This document shows, one piece after another, positions 12,595-25,900 of a stretch of DNA of 64,000 nucleotides (position 1 is its first letter; every line of letters starts with the position of its first letter). Location of the stretch: positions 1,798,001 through 1,862,000 of the forward strand of contig JAUTDP010000013.1 of the NCBI GenBank assembly GCA_033439795.1, in the 5' to 3' direction. The position numbers were made by a program, and so were the translations under genes. The notes beneath the pieces are model-generated. The model did not search any database, was not told the DNA's origin, and saw only the letters and a program-made list of their open reading frames with translations. The stretch comes from Sordaria brevicollis (taxonomy: Eukaryota > Ascomycota > Sordariomycetes > Sordariales > Sordariaceae).

Positions 12595-14717
12595 ATGGAG
12601 TTCTCGAATCCCTTTGCCGATACGGCTCCGCGCCGCAACTTTACGGCGCCTATAGGCTCATACGTCCAAAGACCATCTACATCTGCAGGAGAGACAAGTC
12701 ATGCCCTAGTTGATACTCTCTACGACCACCCGTCCGTCAAGATCACATCCTTTACTGCTGGAGGCCGCCCCTCGACTCTCGGTCCCACTCCTCCTGGTAC
12801 ACCTACTGGCGTTGAGCCGGGTTCTCTGCCATGGTCTTCCCACCTCGAGAGGACTATCGCAGTCGGTACGTCGCAAAATAAACAACGTATGGCCTGGACA
12901 TTCTAACAAAATCATTATTCACAGGGCATTTCAGGATATACCGTGCCCCTGGCTCAATAACGTTCCTCAACTGCGGTTCCGCACTCCAACCGATATTCCC
13001 AAAAAGTCAGGCTTGGTGTGTCGAGGAGGATTCAAGCAAGTTCATCTTACAGATTCGGAGGCCCCAGTACTGGCGGATTGAGGTGCCTGTCGACGACCCG
13101 GAGGATATACGACGGGCGCAACTTTTACGCGAGGTCTTTGACCAAATCCTACAGTTCGAAAAGACCGAATGCCCTTTTCAACGATCCTTTACCGTCGAGT
13201 TACCCGAACGCCCACAGACACCGGTTATTAAGAGGCCATGGACTCCTGCTAGGAGATCGAGCGAATCCATCATCCCAACCCCGGTCAGCGCGATCACGAT
13301 ACCTGCCCAGATAGCCCGTGTGCATAGGGGTCCGCCCAAAGACGACACTATCCGAGTGCGCAAGAGAAGGGCAACTGGTACGGCGAGCCAATCCACTTTC
13401 CCTACTAGCGAAGATCTGTTCAAGATACAGGAGGATAAACCCGTTTCGATACCCGACATCACACTTTCAAGTCAGCCAGAGGAGGAACCACAGCAACCAG
13501 AGGCTTCTATGCGGACTTCTTCAGGGGGTCCTCTTATACCAAGCGGCCAGCAAACTAGTCATTCTGTCGTCGCGCCTCCGCAGCTAACTTTGGTCACTGT
13601 ACCGCACTCCTCTGAACCATCCCTACACCAACTAGACGGCCATGTGCCAGACATAGCCGGATCACTGTCTTCGGTAACCTCCCGCGACTCTTTCCACAGT
13701 GTACGATCATGCAACTCTCATATCCTTCCCCCTTCTCCGCCCTTGTCCAAACCGACATCTCCTTCAGCCTCTTCCTCTCTACCTGGGAAGACTACCAACT
13801 TAGCCGAGGACTTCTCAGCCCTTACGTTAGACATGACAGATCGTTCTAACATTCCTCAGACATCGCATGCCGACCCAATAGCAGTTGATGGAGCTACCGA
13901 CTCTCCATGTAGTCCTACAGCAACAGGACCATTACTAGTCACTCCATCGCCCAACGCATCACCGACTTCGCGTTCTCGCTCGTCCTCCATCACTAATCAT
14001 CGCCCCCTTATCCGAGGCCGCCCAACAACAAGCAGCAGCATATCCCCAAACAGGAGGGACCTCTCCCCTTTACCGCGCGCAGCGGACCTCTTGGTGCCTC
14101 GACGAAGGGCGCCCTCCGTATCCAGCAAACTCGAAGTGGTGCGCAAGCTACCCATGACAGTTATCAACAAGTCCTTCGAAATTCTGATGGCGCCTCCAAC
14201 GCACTTGATGAGCCTCATGCTCACCGTTGCAGCTCGCATTACCGCCGGTCAGAAGAGCGGTGCCGTCCTGGGGTCGGGAGAAGGGGGTGAGAGGATACCT
14301 GTGCAGTGGGATCTTACAGATCATGACGCAGAAGATCACAGTCCAGGTTTCCACCTCCAACATCAAGGGAAAGCACAAGCAACAACAGCAACATCACCGT
14401 TTTCATCCTCTGGAAGGAGGTGGAGTAGCGCGTCTCATGCCGTTCATGATGGCGATCATCATCATCATCTGCCCCCGCACATGCGAGGGCGGGAAAGGGG
14501 AATGAGCTTGAAGATGGCGGGAAGTTTTCCAGAGTCGGATGAGGAGGGCGATCACGACGATAATACCTGGAATCATTACGAGTCCCACGCAGCTCGACGA
14601 ATCGGTGCTCCCAAAGCCGACGACGACGACGACGACGACGACGGGTTAAGCCTTGACGGGATAACGGAGGACGAACCTAGATTCGACTGGAAACGTCAGA
14701 GTATGGGAGTTGATTAA
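12595..14717 (+). CDS. inp1: Inp1-like inheritance of peroxisomes protein
   Basis: Two exons (12595-12865 and 12925-14717) flank a 59-nt intron with a GTACGT donor, a CTAAC branch and a CACAG end; the joined frame is 687 residues. In yeast, Inp1 tethers peroxisomes to the cell cortex and so controls their retention. The supporting region is the segment right after the intron (about residues 91-150): FRIYRAPGSITFLNCG, ILPKSQ-like IFPKSQAWCVEED, then LQIRRPQYWRIEVPVDD. This matches my memory of the Inp1 domain in length and order. The remaining 500 residues are Ser/Pro/Thr-rich and probably disordered. They include a His run and an eight-residue Asp run near the C terminus (about 14618-14642). 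The protein is longer than yeast Inp1 (about 420 residues), mainly through the disordered part. Confidence 0.78.
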
Positions 14718-15650
14718 AGTCCAAGTGGGCTTCGTTGTGATTCCTTGGCGGATGGCGTCTGGCTGGCGTTCGTCGAAAGGCTCAGTCCCTCTGGACATTG
14801 AGCATAGCTTCGCTAGGTCATGGCCGTAATGTAATAACCTGTACCCGTACTGTTTTGTTCCTGTGATATATTATCTGCTTACATATGAAGAAGTCAAAGG
14901 CGGAATGTTAATTGGGCGAAGGAAGAGGCATGAAGGGGCGTTTTAGCAGGAACCTTGAATGATATGCATGGGATAGAGAGATACCCCTGGTTTGATTCTT
15001 TGATACGTGGTGGTCAAAATCCGGCGAGGGGAGTAAAGAAGAGACGTAGCGAGAAATGGCGTCGAGGCCAGACCCTAGTGTTTGGATACCTGGACATACA
15101 TAGGAAAGGAAGGTATTCTAAATACAAAAGTGGAAGTCATGGGCTTGAGATGGCTACTTTGATATAAAGGCTTTATGAAACTGAGTGCAGCTAAGTCTTA
15201 TCGGTCACTAATCAAACTCAAAAACATATACAGACCTGCCAACTTGGATCTTTTGTCATCTTGTGCTTGTGTTCTTATCTGTATATTGTTACTCTTGATC
15301 ATCATAGATGTGCTGTGATATGTTGTAATTGTATGTCTGGTTCTCAACCTTGAACTCTTTGAAGAGAATGAACAGCATCTGCACTATCCCCCCTATTGCT
15401 AACCACTCCTCGATGAATTCTGGGCCTGATAAACATCAACTTGGTAATGAATAGATACCACAGCCGGTAAGAAGTGTATATCACGTTGCGTCTCCACCCA
15501 TCGTTTTTTTTTTTTTTTTCAGTTTCGTGCATTTTAATGCCGTCTCCAATAGACTTTCCCCTCATGCTATCGAAGAACACTGATCAACGTCCGCGGCCTA
15601 CCACGACTCGCTCATCAAAACTTCATTGCCTTTTTGTTTTATAATGGAGA
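14718..15650. other. convergent intergenic region
   Basis: About 0.9 kb between the stop codons of the Inp1-like gene (+) and sds23 (-). It is A/T-rich with a T run at 15506-15519. It probably contains both 3' UTRs and poly(A) sites, and no supported gene. Confidence 0.5.
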
Positions 15651-17436
15651 TCACCTTAGGGGATCAACGCTACTTCCTCCATTGTCTTTCCCAACATCCA
15701 ACGTGGGCCGGACCGAAACGCTCGAACTCCGTCTCCTCCTGGCGCGTGACTCACTAGGATCCAACGGCCTGAGGCCACTTGATTTCGCAAACAGGTTGAG
15801 AATATCCGTCAACGATACCACACCTGTCAACCGTCCTGACAGTCCGGCACCTGGTAGTGCCGAAGCCGGAACCGAGGAAAACGGCCCCTGGGTTGAGGGC
15901 GACTGGGGTGTCGACGTCGTGATGGCACCTGGTGGAGGGACAACAACAGTAGCCGAGCCAGGGGCAGGACTGCCTGTTCTTCCGCCGGGAGAAGTCACTG
16001 GAGGCGATAACGTTGATAGGGGAGGCAAGCTGGATGCTGACAGCAAAGGCGTGGCCGGGGCGCTAGGCGATGGCGAAGCAGACTCGACTACCCACATACG
16101 GTGAGATTGCGTCGCGACCAGCTTAGCGACAGTATGGGCCAGGGTAGAATATGGGTTGACGTAGAAGACCGGGAAGGAGTCACGGCCGTGCTCGACACCG
16201 CGTTCGGAGAGAATGACGCTAATAAAATGCATACAGGAGGCTTTGAGAAGAGGCAGACTGTTGGCGCTGGTTAAATGGCGGACGTCAACAGTGGAGATGT
16301 TGCCCACAACATTGTGGCCGTTATCAACGACGGCAACGGATGTGAGGCCCTCGGAGCTCATGAGGAAGAGGGCGTCAGCCAGAGGAGCGTCGGCACTGGA
16401 GATTGTTAGCTAAACGGTTCCACAACACTGGACATCCCTAGGTTCACAAAACATCGATGTTGGCTTACTTGATGGCAATGATTTGCTGCGTCCCAATCTG
16501 AAGGTCGCGCAGCAGGATTGTGTAGAGACGGTCGATCAAGGGGAAGTTGACGGCCTCGTTCCAGAAGAACTCGAGTAGGCGCAATTGGCTCAGGATACCC
16601 ACTACTTCGGCGTCCTTGTTGGTGACTAGAACACGATGAATGCCACCTCCAAAGACCTCAATGGCTTTGTCAAGGGTGGCCTCGGCTGGAAGCTTCACCA
16701 ATTCCTCTTTGCGAAAGATGGGTTGCAACTCGCGTAGCGGGATCTCCTCCTGAGACTGGGCTTTGACCGAGATATCTCTATAAAGAGCGACCTGTTCTTC
16801 TTCGGGCTTCGCAAGGCCGACAACGGCCAGAAGGTAGGCGTTGAGATCGCTGTGGTCGAAAGTCGAAATAGCTTCCTTGGACGACGAGTCCTGGCGGACA
16901 AGAACGACATTGTTCGGATTGCTTTGAAAGAGGGTCTGGAGAGTAGGTCAGGATTGAGATTAGCAGAGTCCAGTTCAGCAATAACGACTGGTAGAGAAAC
17001 ACTGTCGCACCTTGGTAGCCTCCTGAATGCTAGTGTCCAGTTCCGCCCATTTCACCTCGTCCGGCTGCAACAGCTCGCCAATGGCAATGTCCCGCCAATC
17101 GCGGCCGACATACCGAGGGTTTTGATGACGGTTTGGCGGTGGGTGGTTCATCAGATCTTGGATTGCTTGCTGTGTGAAGGAAGGGTGTCTCTGACTACGC
17201 GGCGAGGGAGGCGGATGGCGTTGGTTCTCGGCGAAGCTCTGGCGATGCGAGTGCGAGGAAACATTGCTGGCTGACTTGGACAAGGGAACGCCGCCTTGAG
17301 AGCTGGTGCGTTCTGGAGGAGACGGAAGCGAGGCACCGGAAAGCCCATTGTCAGAAACCGGGAAGCCGGGGTTGATCACGGTGCTGGGCGTCGTGCCTGG
17401 CGAGGGCGAAGTTGGGTTTTCTGAAGAGGACTCCAT
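15651..17436 (-). CDS. sds23: Sds23-type CBS-domain regulatory protein
   Basis: Three exons are read: 17436-17011, 16935-16469 and 16395-15651, with 75- and 73-nt introns; the product is 545 residues. Sds23/Moc1 of fission yeast and Sds23/24 of budding yeast are CBS-repeat proteins that bind PP2A/PP6-type phosphatases and link nutrient signals to mitosis and cell separation. The N-terminal 95 residues are Ser/Pro-rich and disordered. CBS-type strands follow: the [17 protein letters not shown] start, [21 protein letters not shown] with [11 protein letters not shown], then [14 protein letters not shown] with [11 protein letters not shown], and finally [16 protein letters not shown] long Ser/Pro/Gly-rich insert splits the last CBS motif (about residues 425-490). 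The order and spacing fit the four-CBS architecture of Sds23. Confidence 0.9.
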
Positions 17437-17454
17437 CGAGCCTTCCTAAATGTT

Positions 17455-17482
17455 GTGATGATGATGATGATGATGATGATGA
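17455..17482. repeat. (atg)n trinucleotide microsatellite in the sds23 leader
   Basis: About nine consecutive atg/gat units. They lie 19-46 nt upstream of the sds23 start codon, and on the transcribed strand read as a (TCA)n run in the probable 5' UTR. Length variation between strains is expected. Confidence 0.9.
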
Positions 17483-18161
17483 GTGGTGTTGTTGCTGGGT
17501 TGATCGGGTAAAACTGTAGACGACGCGGATCGAACAGAGGGGACGGGAGGAGAGAGCTTGGAGACAGATGACAGCAGTTTGAATTCAAGACGAAAACCAC
17601 CACTGGTATCTTTTGCCAAGCTGAGTTTCAAGACGGCCTCTACTGTCGTAGTCGGTTCCGTTATTCGGAAGTTGGTACGTAACGCTGGAGCTTGTGTGCA
17701 ATTTCGGGAAGGTAGGTTGTCGCCGACGACGGGATGGCAGGATGGTTACCCAGTGTATGGGTGAGGGATGGTCCAGACCAGGAAATGAACCGAGAGACAA
17801 AGTTCAGATCTGGGTCAAGTTGTTGATCCAAGTGAAAACCAAAGCTGGCGAACTGAAGGAAGCAAAGCATTGACCAGTCGAGAGCATGGAGGCGGCGACA
17901 GCAACAGCAACAGCGAACAGGAACAAATGGCAAACGTCCCGTCCGCCTGATTCCTGAGTCGGTCCCAGAAACGGGAGAGCAATGACGATGGTAACCAGTC
18001 GCGGCACGTATCTTGAGCCTACCTACCTCTACCTTAACGTGATGGTGCGGGGTTGCCCCTGTCTAGCCTATGCGCGGGAAGCACTAGCCTCCCCTCGTTC
18101 TTGAAAGTCATGTTAACCACACTCCCAAGGGGTCTATGAAGGAGAACATGCATGGCGATAA

Positions 18162-18183
18162 GAATGAATGAATGAATGAATGC
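18162..18183. repeat. (aatg)n tetranucleotide microsatellite
   Basis: Five consecutive aatg units in the intergenic region between sds23 and kap121. Confidence 0.9.
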
Positions 18184-19407
18184 AATTTTTCGACTACGTT
18201 CCATCACTACTAGATAAAGTCAGGCAGGGCTGAGAGGCTGTGACCTGTTGGCCGTTCTGTTAGTGTTCCAACGTCGAAGTGGAGTGATGGAAGGCAGCTT
18301 GCACAAGTGAAAGTCTTGTCTGCTATCAGCCAGAGATCGAGCGTCCATTCATTTACCATTCAACTCTGCGAAGGTACAGGTTCTCCATATTCTAGCCTTC
18401 ACCTCATTCCCCTTGCCGTTGATCATGATCATCAAACGGCCTGTCCATTGCAGACAAACAAGGTCCGGTTTGAAAGCCGGGGCCGCCCTCCCTGGGGATT
18501 CTTGGGAAAGCCTGAGCCGGATGGAGTCGATGGACACAAGGTGCTAGGTACTGCCCCACTTGGTAGCTTTAGCAGATTTCCGATAGGCACTTGATAGCAA
18601 TTTACTGGTTGATTCCTATCACACAGCGCCGTGCGCTAACATGCCTCTAGCACCTGATGAGAGCCTGGGCGCTTAACTGAGGGTGAAGTGGAAAGTGGAA
18701 TGTCTGCCTGCCCTGCTAAGGACAAGGTTATGTCGAGAGGTACTTCCATGTGCGCTACAAGTACAGTGTGCCCCTCGGCCCCCTCCATGCGCTCTCGGGT
18801 TGGCCAGACCCAATCAAAAAAAAATATTGTCCTTTCTCATACGGCCCTCCCCCCTCCTGCGCCCACCACACCATTCCCCTCGACCCTTTCCGGAGCCAGT
18901 CCAAAGAGCCATCAATCACAAGTCCTCGACAATCCAAATCCACCTTTGACTGGAGCAAAGTCTAGTCTCCCTCGGACGCGTCCTTTATCGCGACTTGTGA
19001 CTTGATTTATTTCAAGTCTCCCGGTTCTTTCAGCAGCCACCGCCGACGCCTGCTCTTTGTTGCCTGTCAATCCATTTATCTTCAACTTCGACTTGGCATT
19101 GAGAGTCGTTGCTTCTCTATCCGCACCGTTGCCGTGTCCACTTCAAGTCCGTCCTCCCTGGTTAGTGGTTTGCCATTTTCCCCCAGTTCCCAGCTCCGAA
19201 TATAGATTTCACGAGGGTTCTGTCTTCGTTTGGCCATCATCGCTAACCAGATCCTGCCTGTTCCAGAGCCCGCCGGCCAACAACAACCCAGGGTCGCACA
19301 TTGTGTGTACGGAGTGTAGTGTGCTTGCGATTCACGCTTCTACTCCCAACTCCTTGACACCAACTAGACTCAACTAGTATTCTACTTCGCAACAATCATC
19401 ATTCATC

Positions 19408-22400
19408 ATGTCGGTTCTTCCCGCCGACGTCACGGCCGAGCTGAGCCAGCTCCTCCAGGCTCTCCAGTCGGCCGACAACAGCATTCGCTCTCAGGCTGAG
19501 GAGCACTTGCAAAACAACTGGACCAGCTCTCGGCCTGGCCTTCTCTTGATGGGCCTCGCCGAACAGATTGCTGGATCGAACGATGCTTCGGTAAGACTTC
19601 ATGGGCTCTTATTCTGTTTAGGCTTGTCTCCTCGGCGTCTCCATGTTCATACAAACTGACTCTCTCTCTTTCATGCTGCAGGTCCGTTCTTTTGCCGCCG
19701 TCATTTTCCGCCGGATAACGCTCAAGACTCGCAAGGCGACCCCGACGTCCGAGGCTGCTACCGACATGTTCCTTTCCCTCGATAACCAGGAGGCTGTTGC
19801 CGTCCGCACCAAGATTCTCGAGGCTATCCTTGCCGAGACCGACAGGAATGTTCGCAATAAAATTGGCGATGCGGTCGCTGAAATCGCCAGGCAATATTAT
19901 GACAACGATCAGAACTGGCCTGAGCTCCTCCAGACGCTCTTCAACCTCAGCCAAGCAGCCGATGCTGGCAAGCGCGAGACCGCTTTCCGCATCTTCCACG
20001 CCACACCTAGCATCATCGAGAAGCAACATCAGGATGCCGTGGCTATGGCATTTGCCAAGGCCTTCACGGACGAGTCGGTTGCCGTCAGGCTTGCTGCTAT
20101 GGAGGCTTTTGCGGCCTTCTTCCGCAGCCTAGGAAAGAAGAACCAGGCCAAGTACTTTGAGCTCCTTCCTCAGCTCCTTAATATCCTCCCACCTATCAAG
20201 GACTCTCAGGACTCGGAAGATCTCAGCCAGGCTCTCATCGCTCTCATTGACTTGGCCGAAAGTTCCCCCAAGATGTTCAAGTCCGTCTTCTCGACCCTTG
20301 TTGGATTCAGCATTTCAGTCATCCAAGACAAGGAGCTCACAGACCTCTGCCGCCAAAATGCGCTGGAACTTATGGCTACATTTGCCGACTACGCTCCGTC
20401 CATGTGCAAGAAGGATGCTTCTTACACCAAGGACATGATCACTCAATGCTTGAGCTTGATGACGGATCTTGGCGAGGACGATGACGATGCGGCCGAGTGG
20501 CTCAGCTGCGACGATGTGAGTTGTGGTATTCCTTGTAACTTTTGCAACCCTTCAAAATGTGCTAATAACTCTCATACAGCTCGACCAAGACGAAAGCGAT
20601 TCCAACCACGTGGCGGGCGAGCAATGTCTTGACCGTCTTGCCAACAAGCTCGGCGGCGCCGTTATTCTCAGCCCCATCTTTGGCTGGTTGCCCAGCATGA
20701 TGAACTCCCCGGCTTGGAGAGACCGTCACGCCGCTCTGATGGCCCTTTCCGCTATCTCGGAAGGCTGCAGGGAGGAGATGATTGGTGAGCTGAAGCAGGT
20801 TCTTGACCTGGTTGTTCCCGCTCTCAAGGACCCCCATCCTCGCGTTCGTTGGGCTGGCTGCAATGCCCTTGGCCAGATGAGCACCGACTTTGCTCCTACC
20901 ATGCAGAAGCAGTACTATGACATCGTGCTCTCGGCCATTGTGCCTGTCCTTAACGCCCCCGAGGCGCGCGTCAAGTCTCACGCTGCTGCGGCACTCGTCA
21001 ACTTTTGCGAGGAGGCTGACAAGAGCGTTCTTGAGCCTTATCTCGACAACCTTTTGTCGCACTTGTTCCAGCTTCTTCAGAATGAAAAGCGCTATGTACA
21101 AGAGCAGGCATTGTCCACCATCGCCACCATTGCTGACGCCGCCGAGCAGGCGTTCGCCAAGTACTACGATACCCTCATGCCCTTGTTGATGGGTGTTTTG
21201 CAACGCGAGAACGAGAAGGAGGTCCGCCTTCTCCGCGCCAAGGCGATGGAGTGTGCCACCCTGATTGCTCTTGCGGTTGGAAAGGAGCGTCTCGGCGGCG
21301 ATGCCTTGGCGCTGGTGCAGCTTTTGGCTAGCATTCAGCAAAACATCACCGACCCTGACGATCCTCAGGCACAGTACCTCATGCACTGCTGGGGAAGAAT
21401 GTGCCGTGTGCTTGGGAGGGACTTCCTTCCCTACCTGCCCGAGGTTATGCCGCCACTCCTGGAGCTTGCTAGTGCCAAGGCCGATATCCAGCTCCTTGAA
21501 GACGATGAGCAAATTGAGCAGCTCCAGACAGAGGAAGGTTGGGAGCTTGTCCCGCTCCGTGGTAAGACCATTGGTATCCGTACCAGCACCATGGATGACA
21601 AGAACATGGCCATTGAGCTTCTCGTGGTGTATGCTCAGGTTCTTGAGGGCGACTTTGCGCCTTATGTCGCGGATATCATGGAGAAGATTGCTCTTCCTGG
21701 CCTTGCATTCTTCTTCCACGACCCTGTCAGATACATGTCAGCGAAGCTTGTGCCGCAGTTGCTTATTTCTTACAAGAAGCACTACGGCCCCGGCTCTAAC
21801 GAGCTCAAGGGACTGTGGGCCAGCACCGTCAACCAGCTTCTCGAAGTTCTCGGTGCCGAGCCTGCCATTGATACCCTTGCAGAGATGTACCAGTGCTTCT
21901 ACGAGTCTATTGAGGTTATCGGTACTGCCTGCCTGGATGAGGCGCATATGGGCCGCTTCATCGACGGCGTTCACTCCACTCTCGAGGACTACAAGGATCG
22001 GGCAGCCGCTCGCGAGGAGGAGCAAGGAGGCGAGGATGGTGAGGATGAGTCGGAAGAGATGCAGATGGCCATTGAGGATGACCAAACTCTGCTGTCGGAC
22101 ATGAACAAGGCGTTTCATGCCGTGTTCAAGTATCACGGCCCAAGCTTCCTGGGTACGTGGGCCCGCTTGCTTCCCGTTTACAGCAGCTTCCTCAGCTCGA
22201 ACGATACCACACAGCGACAGTGGGGTTTGTGCATCATGGATGATGTTCTAGAATACTGTGGCGCGGAAAGCATTCAATACGCCCAATATATCTCGGAGCC
22301 TCTTCTCCTCGGCTGCCAGGATGTGTCCCCCGCCGTTCGTCAAGCAGCGGCCTATGGCGTCGGTGTGGCTGCCCACCATGGCGGCCAGGCTTGGGCGCCG

Positions 22401-22905
22401 TTGGTGGGCCAAGCCGTTGAAGTTCTGTTCAAGGCTACGCAGATCCCAGATGCCCGTAACGAGGACAACATTTATGCCACGGAGAACGCGTGCGCTGCCA
22501 TTGCCAAGATCCTCCATTTCAACTCGTCTCAAGTTGCCAACCCCGACCAAGTGGCGACACAGTGGTTTGAGACCCTGCCGGTCTTGAACGACGAGGAGGC
22601 TGCGCCCTATGCCTATGCCTTTATGACACAGCTTATTGAAAAGTAAGTTTTCTGTTCCGACATTCTGACCTAAACCATACTGACCCAAACATAGGCAACA
22701 CCCCGTCGTTATTTCGCAACCCGCCAAGACGTTCTACTATGTCGCACAGGCGCTTGAAATGGACGTTTTGAGCGGACAGACCCTCGCGCGCGTAGTTGCC
22801 GCCGTCAAAAACCTCCTCCAAGCCACCGGTACTTCGCCAGACCCAGTGCTGCAGCAGTTTGGCCCCGAGTCCCAGCAGTTGATCCGGGAACGGTTTAGCA
22901 ACTAG
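19408..22905 (+). CDS. kap121: karyopherin Kap121/Pse1 (importin beta-3, IPO5 type)
   Basis: Four exons, 19408-19590, 19682-20515, 20580-22642 and 22695-22905, with introns of 91, 64 and 52 nt, give 1096 residues, close to yeast Kap121 (1089). It is a nuclear transport receptor that carries cargo such as ribosomal proteins and transcription factors through the nuclear pore under RanGTP control. The protein is made of HEAT repeats. The N-terminal SFAAVIFRR segment (the Arg-rich helix turn typical of importin-beta 3), the acidic GEDDDDAAEW region, and the central SPAWRDRHAALMALSAISEG and HPRVRWAGCNALGQMSTDFAP repeats are highly characteristic. An acidic loop (about residues 845-870) fits the cargo-binding acidic insertion. 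The start ATG is chosen from family similarity (MSVLPADVTAELSQLL). No defect is visible. Confidence 0.96.
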
Positions 22906-25900
22906 AAATTCTCTGTTGCTGGTAAGCTATAACGGGAAAGATTATCTACAAGGGGCGTTCGAGAACAGAGTGGAGTTGGGTCAACGCGGATGATTGAGAG
23001 TTGGAAATCAGGATATAGATGGCATTGAAGGAGAAGGATGGCAGGAAGATCCATGTTAAGAGCGAAGAAAAGTATTTGAGGGCGCAATTCGGCCGTTGAT
23101 GGCCTGGTCATGTAAGGAATGTAGAAGGCGAGGAAAATCCTTCCCAAAGTTGAAAGCGGAAATCTGAATTTGATGGAGATACCATGCACATCTACACGGT
23201 CCTTCGGCGCAGGTAATGATGATCTTTTTCACATATAGAATGGTAAAACCCGATGAAACTTTACAGCGTGCCACATCTCAACCCTGAACATAAATTTACA
23301 GAAAACTTGAATCGAGTTTGAAGCCTTTATTTCTGTTACGAGATCGCGTCAAGTCTACGGTTTGACGTCAAGATTATCCCTAGCTGTCTATTTGAAGGTT
23401 CTCGGATACAACGAGGTCAACACAAAATCCGCATTTGGACGGGTATCTGCAGCATGGCATTGTATATCTATACCAAGATACCCTTCCGATTCCCGCCCGG
23501 GCTTGACATGAAGAAGGCTTTTCAGGGGCCTTGGGTATGTAGGGTCCAAGCCGCGCAAGCCAGCCCACTCTACCCACCCACCCACTCACCCATTCACAAA
23601 CTTTGGAAGGGTCCCCGTCCTTGGAACCGGATTGCATGCATTGTTATGTATTTCCACGATTACTATGGCATCTATATCCTACAGTACCATACCCTCCAAT
23701 TATCAATACACTTGGCTTTTAAGTCAACGTGTGTTGTCTGTACCACCTCGGCAAGACAAAGCTGGTAAGACGGCAAGGTCAATCCCGTCCTCATACCCGC
23801 CCGTCGTTCCGATGTTTAAACAAGTTTAACGGTAGTGTAATCAACATTGTCTTTGACTATCAGGGGCCAGCGAGGCTTATACCATTCTACACTGCACTAG
23901 ACAAGTTTGTATTCGGGCGAGACGGGCTAGAGAGAGTTACAGACAAAGAGAGACAGAGAAAAAAAAGCTATTTGGGGAAATTTGATATGTGCGACAATCG
24001 ACGTCATTTAGTGGAGCTTGTTCTTTTTGGGGGCGGGAGTCCTGGTTACCGATTGGTTCGTGTGAGGAGTTGTAGGGAAACAGCGAGTTTCCTGGGCAAA
24101 GGGTGAAGTTCGGTTGCGTGAACGGATATTCACAGAAAGCCAAAGAGTCATGGTAAAAGATAGAAGTTCCGATGCAGAATTTCGGCGAAAGGAGCGAAAG
24201 GCATCCGATGAATGGCCCGACGGACACGGACATAGATTTACCGAACTAATTGGGGGGGTTGTTTTGCAAAAACAGAGGGCTGCAGAGGGATCACGATCAC
24301 GATGCGATGTCAAGACGGGGTAAAGATAGTCGGTAGCGAAAAAGGTCGAGAAGGCGACAGACCGTTTCGAACTCTTTCGAGAGAGGAGACGATCATCGGT
24401 CAGGGGCTTGCACTAACCCATGGGGGAGGGCTGTCAGCCTGTTAAAAGATGTCAGCCTGTCAAATGGGAATTGTTTAAGGCGACCGGTGACAGGCCGATG
24501 GATTTCGGTCCGGAGAGAAGTGGAAGGTCAGTTCCTGTCTATCAGTCTGGCAGAAAAACATAACAGATTTGTGTGAGAGCTGTACCTATTCGTGTTAGTG
24601 ACTTGACATCGCATCTGCCAAGGGGCTCGTAAAAGAGACCACTGATCAAAATGACGGGTGAAAGATCAGAGACTTTTTCGCACAGAATAAGATCGACGGT
24701 GTACACGTGTGTGTTTACTCCTTATCTGTTTGAGTTTTTTCTTCTTCTTTTTTGTGGATTTCTCGAAAAAAGAATAATGTGTGTTTTGCTGTGATGGGTA
24801 AGCCGGTAGATGGGGAATGTATTGTAGAAATGTGAATCGAGATCCGCAAATCCCATATGTTTCGTGCTTTGGTAGGAATTTTTTTTTGGTCGGGCATCCA
24901 TCGATCCATCCATTTGCTTGGGACCCGCGCCGCACGCCGCACGCGGAACGCGGACGGGTAAAAAAGGTAGGGGATGGATAGCCCAGAGTGGGAGCCCGGG
25001 CTGGGGGACCTGCCTGGGAGTGGGAGATCGTCGGGATGATTTCGCCGTTTCGGAGACTGCTCTCCTGGAGAAAGTGATATACAACGACCATAGTAGTCGG
25101 CAGTCAAAACTCTGTCTCATTCACATTCACCAACTTCGGTTCGTTTGAGTGTTTTCGGATTTATAAGCACTTGTTAGTGGAGATATGGTAAAAGAGATGC
25201 AGGAGTTGCAAAATGCGCTGAGGAATCGACGGTTGTTTAATATCTCTGACTGAGACAAGCTCTCAGTTTTGGGCCTAGCGGGGTGAACGGTGTGAATGTG
25301 TGCACGGAAAGTGTCCAGGTACATATCTCGTCACACATTGCCATACCACATTGATGATGTCTCTGTTACGCCGAACCATGGGGTTATGTTTGGGATTCAG
25401 TTCCAAAGTCGAACTGGGCTGAGGGCTGTGATTTCCGTTTCGTGTGTCTGGGAAATGTATACTTCAAACAAATCAGACATTTCTTATCCGAGCCGGATGT
25501 TTTCCTACGGATGATAATGAATTGTGGGTTCAGATCAGCCCACGGAGGTGAGTAACATGAGGTAGTGGTTTGCTATGTCAGCAGAAAATAAAAGGAGATG
25601 GGAGTTTTACTATGGGGCGGCAGATGTCCAGTCCACAATTCCAATGTTCTGGACGTGTATAGCGCGAAAAGATTGGCTTGGGAGAAGCAGGAAAAAGCAA
25701 AATGTCAGGAATGGCACAAGGGAAAGGGAAAAAAAAAGAGGGTATTCTCGTACAATGCACTTGAAGGATTGGACAAATGAGCATCAGCCGATCGCAGTTT
25801 CCATGCTAGGGCCCTGGGGATCGGTTGCGACGTTGGGGAGGGGTCCAACTTCGTTACAAAGTGGAAGTGTGTGGCAGCAAAATGTGTGCGAGGGTGGTAA

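Larger units (their letters stand above)
17437..19407. promoter_or_regulatory. divergent promoter region between sds23 and kap121
   Basis: Nearly 2 kb between divergent start codons. The sds23 leader holds a trinucleotide repeat at 17455-17482, and an (aatg)n tetranucleotide repeat lies at 18162-18183. The kap121 side (about 18840-19400) is C/T-rich. I see no gene in it. Confidence 0.5.

Noticed and set aside
20562..21719. 385-codon open frame on the minus strand opposite kap121
   Set aside because: It is the antisense shadow of the conserved importin exon; the residue pattern is random and there is no family match.
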